From NCBI GenBank assembly GCA_963575745.1, contig CAUYUJ010014632.1, positions 126,001-190,000 of the forward strand: a DNA stretch of 64,000 nucleotides. Direction: 5' to 3'. The notes under the pieces are model-generated. The model was given only the letters and a program-made list of their open reading frames with translations, was not told the origin of the DNA and did not search any database. How positions within the stretch are numbered: position 1 is the first letter of the stretch; each line of letters opens with the position of its first letter. This DNA is from Prorocentrum cordatum (Eukaryota > Sar > Dinophyceae > Prorocentrales > Prorocentraceae). Position numbers and translations under genes: made by a program. Shown one piece after another: positions 20,683 to 30,793 of this stretch.

Positions 20683-20890
20683 TGGACGCCCGAAATGGGT
20701 ACGGAAAGAATGGGTACGATGCCCAACAACAAATGCTGTCCCGAACCAACATCTGCCGCTGTTCAGCAGGCGGTCTTATGTCTCAAATGGACACAGGCCG
20801 CGGCGGCGCGGACAACGAGTCCTGTTCAAAATGAACAGGAATTGCTGTTGGGCATCGTACCTTTTCTTTCCGTGCCCATGTCGGTCGTCC
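20683..20890. mobile_element. 208-bp foldback element, copy 1
   Basis: GAAATGGGTACGGAAAGAA at the left is mirrored by TTCTTTCCGTGCCCATGTC at the right. Near the right end CCTGTTCAAAATGAACAGG is a perfect palindrome and ATGCCCAACA / TGTTGGGCAT pair across the element. The copy at 49557-49762 matches at about nine in ten positions by eye. Confidence 0.78.
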
Positions 20891-21040
20891 CGACCCGGGG
20901 AGCGGAGCGCCCCCGAGGCGCCGCCGGAGGCGGCGCGGGGGTGCTGGGACCGCCCCCGGACGGTGGCGGCCAGCCGGGACCACCAAGAGGGGGCAGTCCG
21001 CGCGCGCCCCGCCCTCCCCTTGGGCCAGCCCCCCCCCGAG

Positions 21041-21345
21041 GAGGAGGAGGAGGAGGAGGAGGAGGAGGAGGAGGAGGTAAGGAGGAGAGGAGGAGGAGGA
21101 GGAGGGAGGAGGAAGGAGGAGGAGAGGGAGAGGAGGGGGAGGAGGAGGAGGAGGAGGAGGAGGAGGAGGAGGAGGAGAGGAGGAGGAGGAGGAGGAGGAG
21201 GAGGAGGAGGAGGAGGAGGAGGAGGAGGAGGGGAGGAGGAGGAGGAAGGAGGAGGAGGGAGGAGGAGCGGGGAGGGAGGAGGAGGAGAGGGAGGAGAGGA
21301 GGAGAGGAGGAGGAGGAGAGGGGGAGGAGGAGGTAGGGAGGAGGA
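21041..21345. repeat. Long (GGA)n microsatellite
   Basis: About 300 bp of GGA units with AAGG and GAGC interruptions. Forward Glu/Gly/Arg-rich and reverse Ser/Pro/Leu-rich frames are artefacts of the repeat. Confidence 0.93.
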
Positions 21346-21544
21346 GGGAGAGGGGGGAGGGGGAGGAGCCCGCCCCGCCCTGTCAGCGCCCGCCCGAACG
21401 GCCCCGTGCCCGTCCTCGGGGTGTGGCCTCGGGCCGCCCGCCGAGGAGCGGAAGAGAGGGCGCCCGCCCGCGGGCCGCGCGGCGCGTCTCCGACGGGCCT
21501 CACGACGCCAGGCCTCGTCTCGGAGCGGGGGCGGGTCCGAGGGG

Positions 21545-21715
21545 GAGGAGGGAAGGAGGGTGGAGGAGGGGGAGGGAGGAGGAGGAGGAGGAGGAGGAGG
21601 AGGAGGAGGAGGAGGAGGAGGGGGAGGGGAGGAGGAGAGGAGGGAGGAGGAGAAGGAGGATGAGGAGGAGGCGGAGGCGGAGGAGGAGGGAGGAGGAGGA
21701 GGCGGAGGAGGAGGA
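21545..21715. repeat. (GGA)n microsatellite
   Basis: Second GGA array about 200 bp after the first, with GCGGAG variants at its 3' end. Confidence 0.92.
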
Positions 21716-21956
21716 ACAAGCATAATTCAACTCGGATCTGGAAGCGGATGACAAGTTTCCTGCTAGACGGGTGAGGCTACATGCCAAGTCAATCAGACAG
21801 GCAAAGAGTGAGCATAGTGTCTGGGAGCCCGTTGCAGCTTTGGCGGGCTCGTAAGTCCTCTTCGCTCAACGGCGCTGCTGGCAGGTGCGCCCGAGTGAAG
21901 CTGCTGCGCTGGCGCGAGGCGCGGGGGCTGTCTGCAGAAAGGTCTGCCGCTACGCT

Positions 21957-22034
21957 TGTAGCAGATGCCGCCTGCTACGCTCGGCGAGCTCCGCCTGTAG
22001 CAGATGCTGCCTGCTACGCTCGGCGAGCTGCGCT
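21957..22034 (+). repeat. 39-bp direct duplication
   Basis: Two adjacent units begin TGTAGCAGATGC, continue CGCCTGCTACGCTCGGC or CTGCCTGCTACGCTCGGC, and end GAGCT.CGC. Confidence 0.8.
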
Positions 22035-22059
22035 GTGCACGGCGCCTCGTGCGTGTGGA

Positions 22060-22692
22060 AAAAAAGGGCAGGGTGAGACTGTTCGAGGGAGGACGAGTTG
22101 GAGGCACCGTGCCCCCAGGACAGAATGATGCTGGAGGCCCCAGTGCCGCGAGCGCTCCCCCTCTCTCGCGAGCTTGATCGGCGCCGCTCTTTACTTCAGC
22201 AGCGCCTCGTGAGCCGCGAGCTCGCCTCGCCTTCCAGCCGGCCCGGCGGGGCGACTCCCGTGCGGCGCGCCGCCCTGACCTCCGAGACAAGGCCTTCGCC
22301 ACCGTGCCCGCGCGGGCCACAGCAGGGCCGCCACGAGCACGCCCTGCTCCTCGACGCGCCGTGCTCCTGTTTTTTTTGGGGGGGGCCGTTTACGACTTGA
22401 GTGGGGCACTCGTTGGGAGCCCAGCGCCCTCTAGGCGTCCTTGGGGACCTGGGGGCCTGGTCGGGCGGCGGCTCCACGGTGAAGCGCTCCACAGTCGGCG
22501 GGCGCATCGTGAGACGGCGCGCCACGGAAGCAGGGCTCGTGGACCACGCCTCAGAAAGTGGCTGGTGCCTTCTCGCCGCAGTGCGCAGCCGAGCCTCGAG
22601 GTGCTGAGCTGGGGACCCCTTCGACTGCGACAGCGCTGCCTGGTGATTTTCGGCTCGACCCCCAGCGGGGGCGTGGCCTGGCGGATGCACTT
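22060..22692. other. Unassigned GC-rich spacer
   Basis: No gene. From about 22627 the text TGATTTTCGGCTCG begins, which is repeated after the next dispersed element at 22858. Confidence 0.3.
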
Positions 22693-22855
22693 GAAGGGGC
22701 CCCGGGACACACGAATAAATACACACAAATAAAATGATTTCCCATATTTTCCCATATGTTCGGGGTTTTTGTCTTCCCCCCCACTACCCATCTTTTCCCA
22801 TATTTTCTCGAACATCGACGATTCATTGTGTCTGTGTGTCTTTTTCCCCTCCTGA
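22693..22855 (-). repeat. 165-bp dispersed repeat, copy A1
   Basis: Starts GAAGGGGCCCCGGGACACAC, contains CCCATATTTTCCCATATG and ends CCCCTCCTGA. Five clear copies exist (22693, 23075, 48791, 55723, 56059) and a weak one near 62520. The minus strand keeps a frame with the residues KIWEKMG, which has counterparts in the other copies. Confidence 0.82.
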
Positions 22856-23074
22856 CTGGTGATCTTCGGCTCGGCCCCCTGGCTGGGGCGTGGCCCGGCG
22901 GATGCCCTCCCGGCTGCCGGCGCGAGCCGCGCCGCCCAGGTCGCAGCCGACCACGCCCTCGTGGGACGAAGCGACAGCGAGGACCGCCACGGGGCTGCCC
23001 ACCTCTCTCGGGCCCTCCTCGCTCCCCGACCCAGCGCCCCCCCGAGGTTCTCGACGGCCGCGTGGCCCTTGACT

Positions 23075-23237
23075 GAAGGGGCCCTGGGACACACAAATAA
23101 ACACACACAAATAAAAAGATTCCCCATATTTTCCCCATATGTTCTGGGTTTCTGTCTTCCCCGCCACTTCCCATATTTTCCCATATTTTCTGGGGAGTCG
23201 ACGATTAACTGTGTCCGTATGTTTCTTCCCCTCCTGA
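23075..23237 (-). repeat. 165-bp dispersed repeat, copy A2
   Basis: GAAGGGGCCCTGGGACACAC to CCCCTCCTGA. The segment preceding it (22858-23060) begins with a diverged copy of the text that precedes A1, so A1 and A2 lie in an old tandem duplication of about 380 bp. The minus-strand frame reads KYGKIWEVAG in this copy. Confidence 0.82.
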
Positions 23238-23477
23238 TTGACCATGGTCAACGTGTCCATGGCGGTGGCCGATGTGAAGCGCCCTGTGCGCTGTCTGCAA
23301 GCTCAGCTCGAACAGGGTCAAACGGGGCACTGCTGGATGCCCTTGTCTTTCGATGCCCCGTTCTTGTCCGAGGGGCTCCTGCGTCGGCCTCGGCATCCCC
23401 CTACGATGGCCTTCGACGGCCTCCGCAGCCCTTGCCCTTGCCCTTGTCGTCGTCGTCGTCCCCTGCAAGTAAAACGA

Positions 23478-23640
23478 CACGAAGATCGGGACAAAATCGG
23501 ATCGGGATAACTCGAAATATCTGAGAATCGGCGGGTTTGGAGGATGTATTGGGCGCCGCGGCCGCTCCAGAGCGTTCCGGAACGCTCTGAGAGCGCTCCG
23601 GAACGCTCTGGAGCGATTTATCCCGATCCTAGCCCTGTTT
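23478..23640. repeat. Dispersed TCTGAGATCTGGCGG-type repeat with strong palindrome
   Basis: GGATCGGGATAA near 23499 is mirrored by TTATCCCGATCC near 23619. The interior contains GCTCCAGAGCGTTCCGG / CCGGAACGCTCTGGAGC, two back-to-back palindromes spanning 23564-23614. Related to 14045 and 60490. Confidence 0.65.
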
Positions 23641-24516
23641 TAGCAAGAGACAAGTTCTGGAGCCGGTCGCGGTCTCCTTTCCTGGCCTGCCTGGGCGGCT
23701 TCTCCCGTGGCGCTGATCCTGCGCGCCCAGAAACCACGGAGGCAGGGGAGGAGCCTTGTAGGAGCCAACTCGGTCTGGCCGACATCCTCGACTCCGCTGC
23801 TGCCGCGGCCGCTGTCACCTTCTCGCGCAGATGCTGGCGCAGGGAACGGAAGAACTACTTGTGCACACGGGGCCCCTTCCTCTCCCCACATCTTCCCACT
23901 GCCCCTTCATATTTGCGTCCTTCCGCCTACGTCCCCTGCCAGGGAAGCGAACGACGACGAAGAAGAGAGGGATGAGGGGGATGGGATGGAGGAGGATGAG
24001 CAGGAGAAGCACAAGCAGAAACAACACTGACAGGGTTTGGAGGCAACTCCTGGGAGGAAGGGATATTCCGATTAAGGCGCAGTGGAGCCACGATAGCCCA
24101 ATATCACCTTGGATTAAATCGCAAGAAACGTGATTGAGTCGAAGTAAACAGGATTATGCCGGAATTGGCCAGTTTGCGACAACGGATATACCAGCGTCGA
24201 TGCTGAATTGAACACCGAAGAGGGGGGGAGATGGAGGAGGACAGGCAGGAGCCAGAGAAGGAACAGAAGAAGCAGCAACAGCAGGGGTAGCAGAAGGAAA
24301 GAGACAGACGCACGGGGGAGTGGGAGGCCGACGGAAAAAGGAGAAGAGAGTGGGCGGGCACGGGACGGCAAGGGGGGGAGGAAGGAGGGCGGCGGGAGGG
24401 CCCGGGACGGAGGGGGAGGCGGCGGAGCTGCTAAGAGAGAACGCGGGCGGCCTGCCAGGCCGTTCAGCCTGCGATTCATGCGCCACTCCAGGCGCACGAG
24501 GATGTCCTCGCCACAG
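23641..24516. other. Unassigned spacer
   Basis: 23940-24030 and 24225-24440 are purine-rich without a tight period; 24085-24215 carries GGATTA/AGCC words. No gene is supported. Confidence 0.3.
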
Positions 24517-24686
24517 CGGTGGACAAAGCACCCCTTTCGTAAACCTCCCCTTCGTGAAAACGGCCTGGGGGACCGAAACCGACGGGCCCGGACCCGCAAA
24601 AACTACGGCCGCGACGCCCTCTCGCGAACCGAGAACGGACAATTCCTCAGTCGACGTTTCAGGGTAGGAGGTCCGTCCACCCCCGA
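24517..24686. mobile_element. TCGGGG-ended MITE, copy 2, between 10-bp direct repeats
   Basis: CTCGCCACAG lies at 24507-24516 and again at 24687-24696. The left end CGGTGGACAAAGCACCCC mirrors the right end GTCCACCCCCGA. The interior shares CGGCCGCGACGCCCTCTCG with copy 1 at 15981. The left TIR has lost bases relative to copy 1. Confidence 0.78.
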
Positions 24687-24880
24687 CTCGCCACAGGGGG
24701 GGGCAAAGGGGGCGGGCGCGCCGAAGAGAATGGTGCGCGCGTGGCGCGAGGGAGCGCACCAGGGGAATGGGGGGGCCGGCGTGCCTGCCCATGAGCGCGG
24801 GCGGTGCCGGGGGGTCTCGTGACCGCGCGGCCAGGGTGGATCCTCCCCTGACCCACGACACGTCCAGATCTCACCCAGCG

Positions 24881-25046
24881 GTAGGTCCGGCCTCGTCCGG
24901 CCTCGTCCGGGGGATTTTCTTGAGCGAGAAATCAAACTATGCAGAGAATGCCCGAAACATGCGGAGAAATAGTCAAGGAGTAGTCCCCAGACGATGTGTG
25001 GGGAATGTTCGGATATGCCTCCTGTAGAGGGACAGGCCCGACTTAA
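24881..25046 (+). mobile_element. 8-bp-TSD MITE, duplication ACCCAGCG
   Basis: ACCCAGCG at 24873-24880 and 25047-25054 flanks the element exactly. The right end GAGGGACAGGCCCGACTTAA is intact. The left end GTAGGTCCGGCC is altered and partly duplicated (GGCCTCGTCC twice). The internal GTCCCCAGACGATG word is kept. Confidence 0.82.
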
Positions 25047-25054
25047 ACCCAGCG

Positions 25055-25241
25055 CGGTGCCCCATGACGCCCTCCAGCTTCTCAGCGATGCGAGGCCCTG
25101 TGGTCCGATGCGCGACGAGGAGGAACCTGTGGTGCTGTTGTGTTGCTGCTGTTGCGGCTGCTGCCGTGGCTGGTGCTCCTGCTGTCGCCGTCGTCGTCGT
25201 CGCTGTTGCTGTTGTCGGGGGCGCGCAGACATGGGGAGTAG
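25055..25241. repeat. Degenerate CTG/CGT trinucleotide stretch
   Basis: From about 25130 to 25220 GCTGTTGCTG and CGTCGTCGTCG words dominate. Confidence 0.45.
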
Positions 25242-25283
25242 CGATCCGTGGATTCGGCGCGCGGTCGCCAAATCCACGGATCG
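25242..25283. repeat. 18-bp inverted repeat (hairpin)
   Basis: CGATCCGTGGATTCGGCG is mirrored by CGCCAAATCCACGGATCG with a six-base loop and one mismatch. Its role is unknown. Confidence 0.75.
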
Positions 25284-25289
25284 GGAATG

Positions 25290-25942
25290 CGACTGGTGGC
25301 GCCCCGCTCGACGGCGGCAATCAGCGATGTCCTGTGGAAACGGGACCCCTCGCTTATCTACGCCCCCTTAATCCATGTTTGCGATCGCCTGATGTTGCTG
25401 CTGTTGAACTCTCACTTCTGAAGACTAAATGTTGTTCGTCCCCCCTGCGGCTACCAATGTATGTTTTCATTGCAATGCCCCCTCCGGGGACCCCGCACCC
25501 TGTCACCAAAACTGCGCCTTTGGCCCCCCAGCTACCCCAACAACGGCTCCCGCCTGAAACCTCCTCACTGTGTTGTCCTATATCGCACTCTCGCGCGGAA
25601 CGTCCTCAAAATGTAGGCAGGCATCGCGCACTCGCGTGGGACTTCCTGGCAGTGTGTTCAGACGCCGCGCCCTCGACACTCAGGAATCGCGCTCTCGCTG
25701 TGGCTTCTCCCACGATTCGTCTGGCAACCGCCTTCGCGCTCGAGGCTTCCTCGCGTTCCATGCAAGGCCCACGCTTCGGCAACCCGCCTCGCCTGCCTGA
25801 CCTGGCCGCAGGCGCCTGCCTTCCCGACCCGCCGGCCTGTGTTCCATCCTTCGGCCTCGCCCTCCTATCCGTCCTCTCCTCCCCCGTTCTGGGGGCTGCA
25901 CTGTGCGCGCTCTGCGGGGGAACCGACGTTAAGCAAAATTCA
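25290..25942. other. Unassigned spacer
   Basis: CGCACTCTCGCG-like words recur loosely at 25585-25700. A 303-residue forward frame (25064-25975) crosses the region but has no domain and begins in the trinucleotide stretch. Confidence 0.25.
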
Positions 25943-27231
25943 CCTGGCGAAAGACCCAACCATATGCAGTTGTGAGTAATGCTGGTGTGAGTACCGTCTT
26001 CGGTGGATCTCCCTATGGGGCCACGAACCGTTTGAGGGGTGTGCCGAAATGGGTGTGGGGGCGGCATGCGAACGTTGCCACTGGGGCCTTCGGTGGAGCT
26101 CCTTATGGGGCCACGAAACGTGTGAGGGGTGCACCGAAGTTGGTGTGGGGGCGGCATGCGAACGCAGCCACTGGGGCCTTCGGTGGAGCTCCCTGTGGGG
26201 CCACGAAACGTGTGAGGGGTGTGCCGAAATTGGTGTGGGGGCGGCATGCGAACGCAGCCACTGGGGCCTTCGGTGGAGCTCCCTATGGTGCCACGAAACG
26301 TGTGAGGGGTGTGCCGAAATGGGTGTGGGGGCGCATGCGAACCCAGTCACTGGGGCCTTCAGTGGAAATCCCCATGGGGCCACGAAGCGTGTGAGGGATG
26401 TGCCGAAATGGGTGTTGGGGAGGCATACGAACCAGGCCACTGGGGCCTTCGGTGGAGCTCCCTATGGGGCCACGAAACGTGTGAGGGGTGTGCCGACATG
26501 GTGGTGGGGAGGCATGCGGACCCTGCCACTGGGGCCTTCGGTGGAGCTCCCTATGGGGCCACGAAACGTGTGAGGGGTTGTGCCGAAATGGGTGGTGGGG
26601 AGGGCATTGCGAACCCTGCCATGGGGCCTTCGGTGGAGCTCCCTGTGGGGCCACGAAACGTGTTGTGGGGTGTGCCGAAATGGGTGGTGGGGAGGCATGC
26701 GGACCCTGCCACTGGGGCCTTCGGTGGAGCTCCCTATGGGGCCACGAAACGTGTGAGGGGTGTGCCGAAATGGGTGGTGGGGAGCATGCGGACGCAGCCA
26801 CTGGGGCCTTCGGTGGAGCTCCCTATGGGGCCACGAAACGTGTGAGGGGTGTGCCGAAATGGGTGTGCGGGACGCATGCGGACGGCTGCCATGGGGCCTT
26901 CGGTGGAGCTCCCTATGGGGCCACGAAACGTGTGAGGGGTGTGCCGAAATGGGTGTGCGGGACGCATGCGGACGGCAGCACTGGGGCCTTCGGTGGAGCT
27001 CCCTGTGGGGCCACGCAACGAAACGTGTGAGGGGTGTGCCGAAATGGGTGGTGGGGAGGCATGCGGACCCTGCCACTGGGGCCTTCGGTGGAGCTCCCTA
27101 TGGGGCCACGAAACGTGTGAGGGGTGTGCCGAAATGGGTGGTGGGGAGGCATGCGGACCCTGCCACTGGGGCCTTCGGTGGAGCTCCCTATGGGGCCACG
27201 AAACGTGTGAGGGGTGTGCCGAAATCGGTGG

Positions 27232-27284
<53 letters not shown>

Positions 27285-27288
27285 GTGG

Positions 27289-27331
<43 letters not shown>

Positions 27332-27342
27332 CAGGATGGTTG
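25943..27342 (+). repeat. 90-bp satellite composite element, locus 2 (main array)
   Basis: The locus opens CCTGGCGAAAGACCCAACC, then has about thirteen units of 89-91 bp (25985-27228). Each unit carries GGGGCCACGAAACGTGTGAG, GGTGTGCCGAAATGGGTG, CACTGGGGCCTTCGG and TGGAGCTCCCTATG. A GAT array (27228-27330) and then AGGATGGTTGG (27334) close it. Period near 30 codons leaves every frame open over several units, with a Cys/Trp-rich reading in one, but 89- and 91-bp units break each frame. I therefore treat it as a satellite and not a protein. Confidence 0.9.
27228..27330. repeat. (GAT)n microsatellite
   Basis: Nearly perfect GAT array with one GGTGGT interruption, at the 3' edge of the satellite. 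Confidence 0.95.
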
Positions 27343-27432
27343 GGAACAAATACCCCTAACCCTTTGGGCAGGAACCTGACGTAGGAGGGTCAAGACTAGT
27401 AGGGCTATGGTGTCTTGTTTGCACATGTACCA

Positions 27433-27545
27433 AATCAGACGGCCCAGAATTATTCTCCCCAGTGCGAAGACGGGGACCTAACAGAGGCCACGTCTTCACC
27501 GTGGTATTCGGGTTAGGGGTTCTTTGTGCTCGATGAACCGGTGAG
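27433..27545 (+). repeat. Dispersed repeat shared with 63305-63420
   Basis: GAAGACGGGGACCTAA, GAGGCCACG, CACCGTGGTATT and GGGTTAGGGGTTCTT line up with 63345-63410. The TTAGGG word is part of this repeat and not telomeric. Confidence 0.65.
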
Positions 27546-28586
27546 GCCGTTGAGCACTGGGAAGGAGGCCAGGCTCGAAATGACACTGCCCTGTGCGAGT
27601 GCAAAAGACAAAAAGACAAGCGCCATCTAAAAAAACAGCTCACCCCCAAATAAAAGAGAAAATACAGACACACACACACAAACAAACACGAACACACAAA
27701 CACACTTTTTGCGGCGGCGGCTAGGCAGAAGGTGACTGCGCTGGCGATGACTGGCATGAACGGGGGTACCGTTGGACCGACGTGTGCCACCATGCAGGAG
27801 GAGGGAGGAAGGACGCGGCCGAAGGAAAATGAGGATGGGGCTGGCGGCTCAGGAGTCAGAACGCTCCGCGAGCGTGTGGCGTGGCCGGTCCCGCCGCTCA
27901 GCGCGCGCAGCACACACATACACACACACACACACTCACATTCACGACAAAAAGCAGGTTCTTATGGATGTGTAAGACAGGTCCGCTGAAACTTTGCCTC
28001 ATTCTCCTTCAACTTTACCAGGAACAGGAAGTGGAATGCCAAATTGGCACTTCCAGCCCCGTGTTCCCGAGCAAGACAACCCAAATGATGCACACAACGA
28101 CCCGACACAACCACGCTCGCTCTCGCATGGATCCTTCGGACAGGCCAGATCTTAACACATGTCAACCTCCGACCAGAATGCCCCGAACACGTCGGCTCCC
28201 CTCTTGCGTCGCGCCTCGCATCCCGAAACATCCTTGCAAAACAATCGCGCGGCATACGTACCGACTAACCACGGTTTGCACATGGCCTAAATCAGCGATC
28301 CAACTTTGAGGACCTTGTTTATACCGTAAACGGTGGTCCTCTCTCCCTCTCTCTCTCTCGCTTTCTCTGTCCGACGAGGATTCGACGCCAATAACGACGC
28401 GATGGGACAGACACGGCCTTCGGAGATGCAATGTAACTGCGCCTCGCAATTCTCCTTGTCCTGCATTCGTAGTAGAACTCCCACATGGGTCAGCGTGCTT
28501 AGCCATGTCGGAAAATCGCGCCGAATTGGCGACGCACCGCCGACGAATCGGCGCCGTCGGCGTGCTCCACATCTGGAAAACCAAAA
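27546..28586. other. Unassigned spacer with AC-rich tracts
   Basis: ACAC tracts lie at 27666-27708 and 27911-27942, and a CTCT tract at about 28338-28362. No gene is supported. Confidence 0.35.
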
Positions 28587-28733
28587 GGTACCAATACAGC
28601 TACTCCCCAGACCTCTCCTGGGGTGCTTCTGACCAGAATTTCGAGGCGAATCCAGCGGTGGCGACGAGGGCCTCCGAGGAGGCCCAAAGAGGGGAAAACA
28701 AGGAGGTAGAGGTATGGGCACTTTTCCTCCTCT
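28587..28733 (+). mobile_element. GGNACCGATACCGCTAC repeat, copy 1
   Basis: GGTACCAATACAGCTACTCC at the left is a weak inverted match to AGGTAGAGGTATGGGCAC at the right. The interior has GACCAGAATTTCGAGGCGAA and CAGCGGTGGCGACGAGG, shared with copies at 33457, 36181 (inverted) and 41553. Confidence 0.65.
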
Positions 28734-28740
28734 GAACATC

Positions 28741-28790
28741 GAGCCGCATCACCGATGCATCGATGGCGATGCGGCGCGATCCCCCGAGAC
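28741..28790. repeat. Partial GCATCGCCGATG foldback copy
   Basis: GCCGCATCACCGATGCATCG and GGCGATGCGGCGCGATCC belong to the palindromic family at 15416 and 49410. Confidence 0.5.
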
Positions 28791-29129
28791 CCAAAGTAAC
28801 AACTACTCCCTTTTTCTGTTGCGATTTCATTTGTTTGTGCTGCGACTGGCCAACATAAAAACAACAACGGCAACCTGCACCAAAACAGAACCGACACTGG
28901 CCGGGCCGAAGACGAGCGAAACACGGCAAGCCAAAGACAGCAGAAAAAACGGCAACCCGAGACTGAAAACAATTGGCAGAAACGCGAAACAGGAAAACGC
29001 GGCTGATAAGCAAACAGTCGTAACACGGATCGCACAATCGAACCGGTCACGGCGCGGCTGCAATCCCAAAACGGAGAAACAACGGCCCCGAAGACCGAAC
29101 AAAATAAATACGCCGATCTACACGTTGTT
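28791..29129. other. A-rich unassigned spacer
   Basis: Noticeably A-rich, with AACAAC and GAAAC words, unlike the GC-rich surroundings. No domain is seen in the 270-residue minus frame that crosses it. Confidence 0.3.
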
Positions 29130-29245
29130 TGTATATGTGTATACATATATATATATATATATACATGTGTGTATACATATGTATGTGTATATAGATATAT
29201 GTATAGATGTATATACATGTATATATATACGTTCCTTTTACAAAA
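29130..29245. repeat. (AT)n/(ATGT)n low-complexity tract
   Basis: ATATATAT core followed by GTATACAT-like tetranucleotides. Confidence 0.85.
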
Positions 29246-29387
29246 CAATTGTTTTTGAAGACAAAACAAAAACGCCCCCAGCACCACTGCCGCACGCAAG
29301 CGCGGGGGCATCGCCTCGAAAGGGCGGCCGCGAGTGGCCGGCGGAGCGCGCCCCGCCCGGCCCGGCGCGGAGAAGGGCGCAGGGCGC

Positions 29388-29458
29388 TCCTCCGCCTCCG
29401 CCTCCTCCGCCTCCTCCGCCTCCTCCTCCTCCTCCTCCTCCTCCGCCTCCTCATCTAT
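29388..29458. repeat. (CCT/CCG)n microsatellite
   Basis: CTCCGC and CTCCTC units. Confidence 0.85.
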
Positions 29459-29573
29459 CCCTTTTCCATATAAATAACTTTTCCCTGTCGCACCCCGAGG
29501 CTAATCTTTAGGGCGGGCCGGGCGTTTCGCGGCAGACGTCCTCACAGCTTATGACTGTGAAGCTTTGGCATTG

Positions 29574-30075
29574 GCAAGAGTTTCGCGGATTGGGAGCGGG
29601 TCGTTTTCAAAATGTGCCTCTCGCCTATGCGCGGCGCACATTCGCTTCAAACGTTTGCAAGAGTTTCACGTATTGGGGGCGGGTCGTTTTCAAAATGTGG
29701 CTCTCGCCTGAGCGCGGCGCCCATTCGTTATAAGCATCTGCAAAAACTTCACGGATTGAGGGCGGATCGTTTTCTAAATGTGGCTCACGCCTGAGCGCGG
29801 CGCACATTCGTTTTAAACATCTGCGAAAGCTTCACGGATTGAGGGCGGGTCAATTTCAAAATGTGGCTCACGCCTTAGCGCGTCGCACATTCGTTTCAAA
29901 CATTTGCAATGGCTTCACGGATTGAGGGCGTGCCGTTTTCGAAATGTGGCTCTCGCCCTAGCGCGGCGCACATTCATTTTGAAATGTACAAGAGTTTTAC
30001 GGTTTGAGGGCGGCTCCTTTTCAACATGTGGCTCTCAGCTTAGCGCCGCGCGCATTCGTTTATAGCATGTACAAG
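29574..30075 (+). repeat. 83-bp tandem repeat, six units
   Basis: Each unit has GCAAGAG.TTCACGGATTG, GGGCGGGTCGTTTTCAAAAT, GTGGCTCTCGCC and GCGCGGCGCACATTCG. Starts fall about every 83 bp from 29574. Units differ at 10-20 per cent of positions by eye, and 83 is not a multiple of three. Confidence 0.9.
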
Positions 30076-30094
30076 AGTTCCAAACATTCTTATC

Positions 30095-30330
30095 ATCAAC
30101 GTGCCAGGAACGGTATTATGAAAAGGGTTCTGGATTATGCGGGTGCAACAGTTCTGTTGATTCGCTGTGTTGAAATTCCAGGAATGGCGTTCTGGCACGA
30201 TTCAGGATTGTCAAGACGCAACAGTCAGCTTGATCCGCGGCGTTGGACATCCCAAGAACAATGTTTTGGCATGCCTCAGGGTCTTCGAACGGTTGTCTTC
30301 CAAAGAGGCAGTTCCCTCAAAAGAAATGAA
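30095..30330 (+). repeat. Weak 74-bp tandem repeat
   Basis: GGTGCAACAGTTCTGTTGAT..GTTGAAATTCCAGGAA near 30142 is echoed by GACGCAACAGTCAGCTTGAT..GTTGGACATCCCAAGAA near 30215. Probably two or three diverged units. Confidence 0.4.
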
Positions 30331-30409
30331 CCACTGTAGGGGCCTGTGAAGATGGAGCTCGGAGAGAGCGTTTATCCCAACATCGTTGATGACTCTTGGG
30401 TTTACGCTG

Positions 30410-30672
30410 GTCCTCCTCCTCCTCCTCCTTCTCCTCCTCTCGCCTACTCCTCCTCCTCCTCTCGCGTCTACCCCCTCCTCCTCCTCCTCCTCCTGCTCTC
30501 CTCCTCCTCCTGCTCCTCCTCCTCCTCCCTTCCTCCTCCTACCTCCTCCTCCTCCTCCCTCCTCCTCCTCCTCCTCCCTCCCTCCCTCCCTCCCTCCCTC
30601 CCTCCCTCCCTCCCTCCCTCCCTCCCTCCCTCCCTCCCTCCCTCCCTCCCTCCTCCTCCTCCTCCTCCTCCT
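30410..30672. repeat. (CCT)n and (CCCT)n compound microsatellite
   Basis: CCT units to about 30570, then perfect CCCT units to about 30650, then CCT again. Confidence 0.93.
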
Positions 30673-30793
30673 CCGCGAAGAGCGGGCGCCCACGGGGCAC
30701 GCCCACGCCAGAGCCGGGGCCTGGCCCAAGATCGGTCGTAGACGCCCTCCCGCCGCGGCCAGGCCCATCCCGAGCCCCGGGTGGGCCCCAGAG

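Noticed and set aside
20776-21723. 315- and 306-residue frames over the GGA arrays
   Set aside because: Pure microsatellite translations on both strands at the same place.
25972-27379. Cys/Trp-rich repeat protein encoded by the 90-bp satellite
   Set aside because: Several frames on both strands are open at once, unit lengths of 89 and 91 bp shift every frame, and the two other loci have further indels.
27500-27520. Telomere-like TTAGGG words
   Set aside because: Single words inside a dispersed repeat (also at 63390), not an array.
30574-30650. Leu-Pro-Pro-Ser repeat protein from the CCCT tract
   Set aside because: Perfect tetranucleotide tract; frames are compositional.
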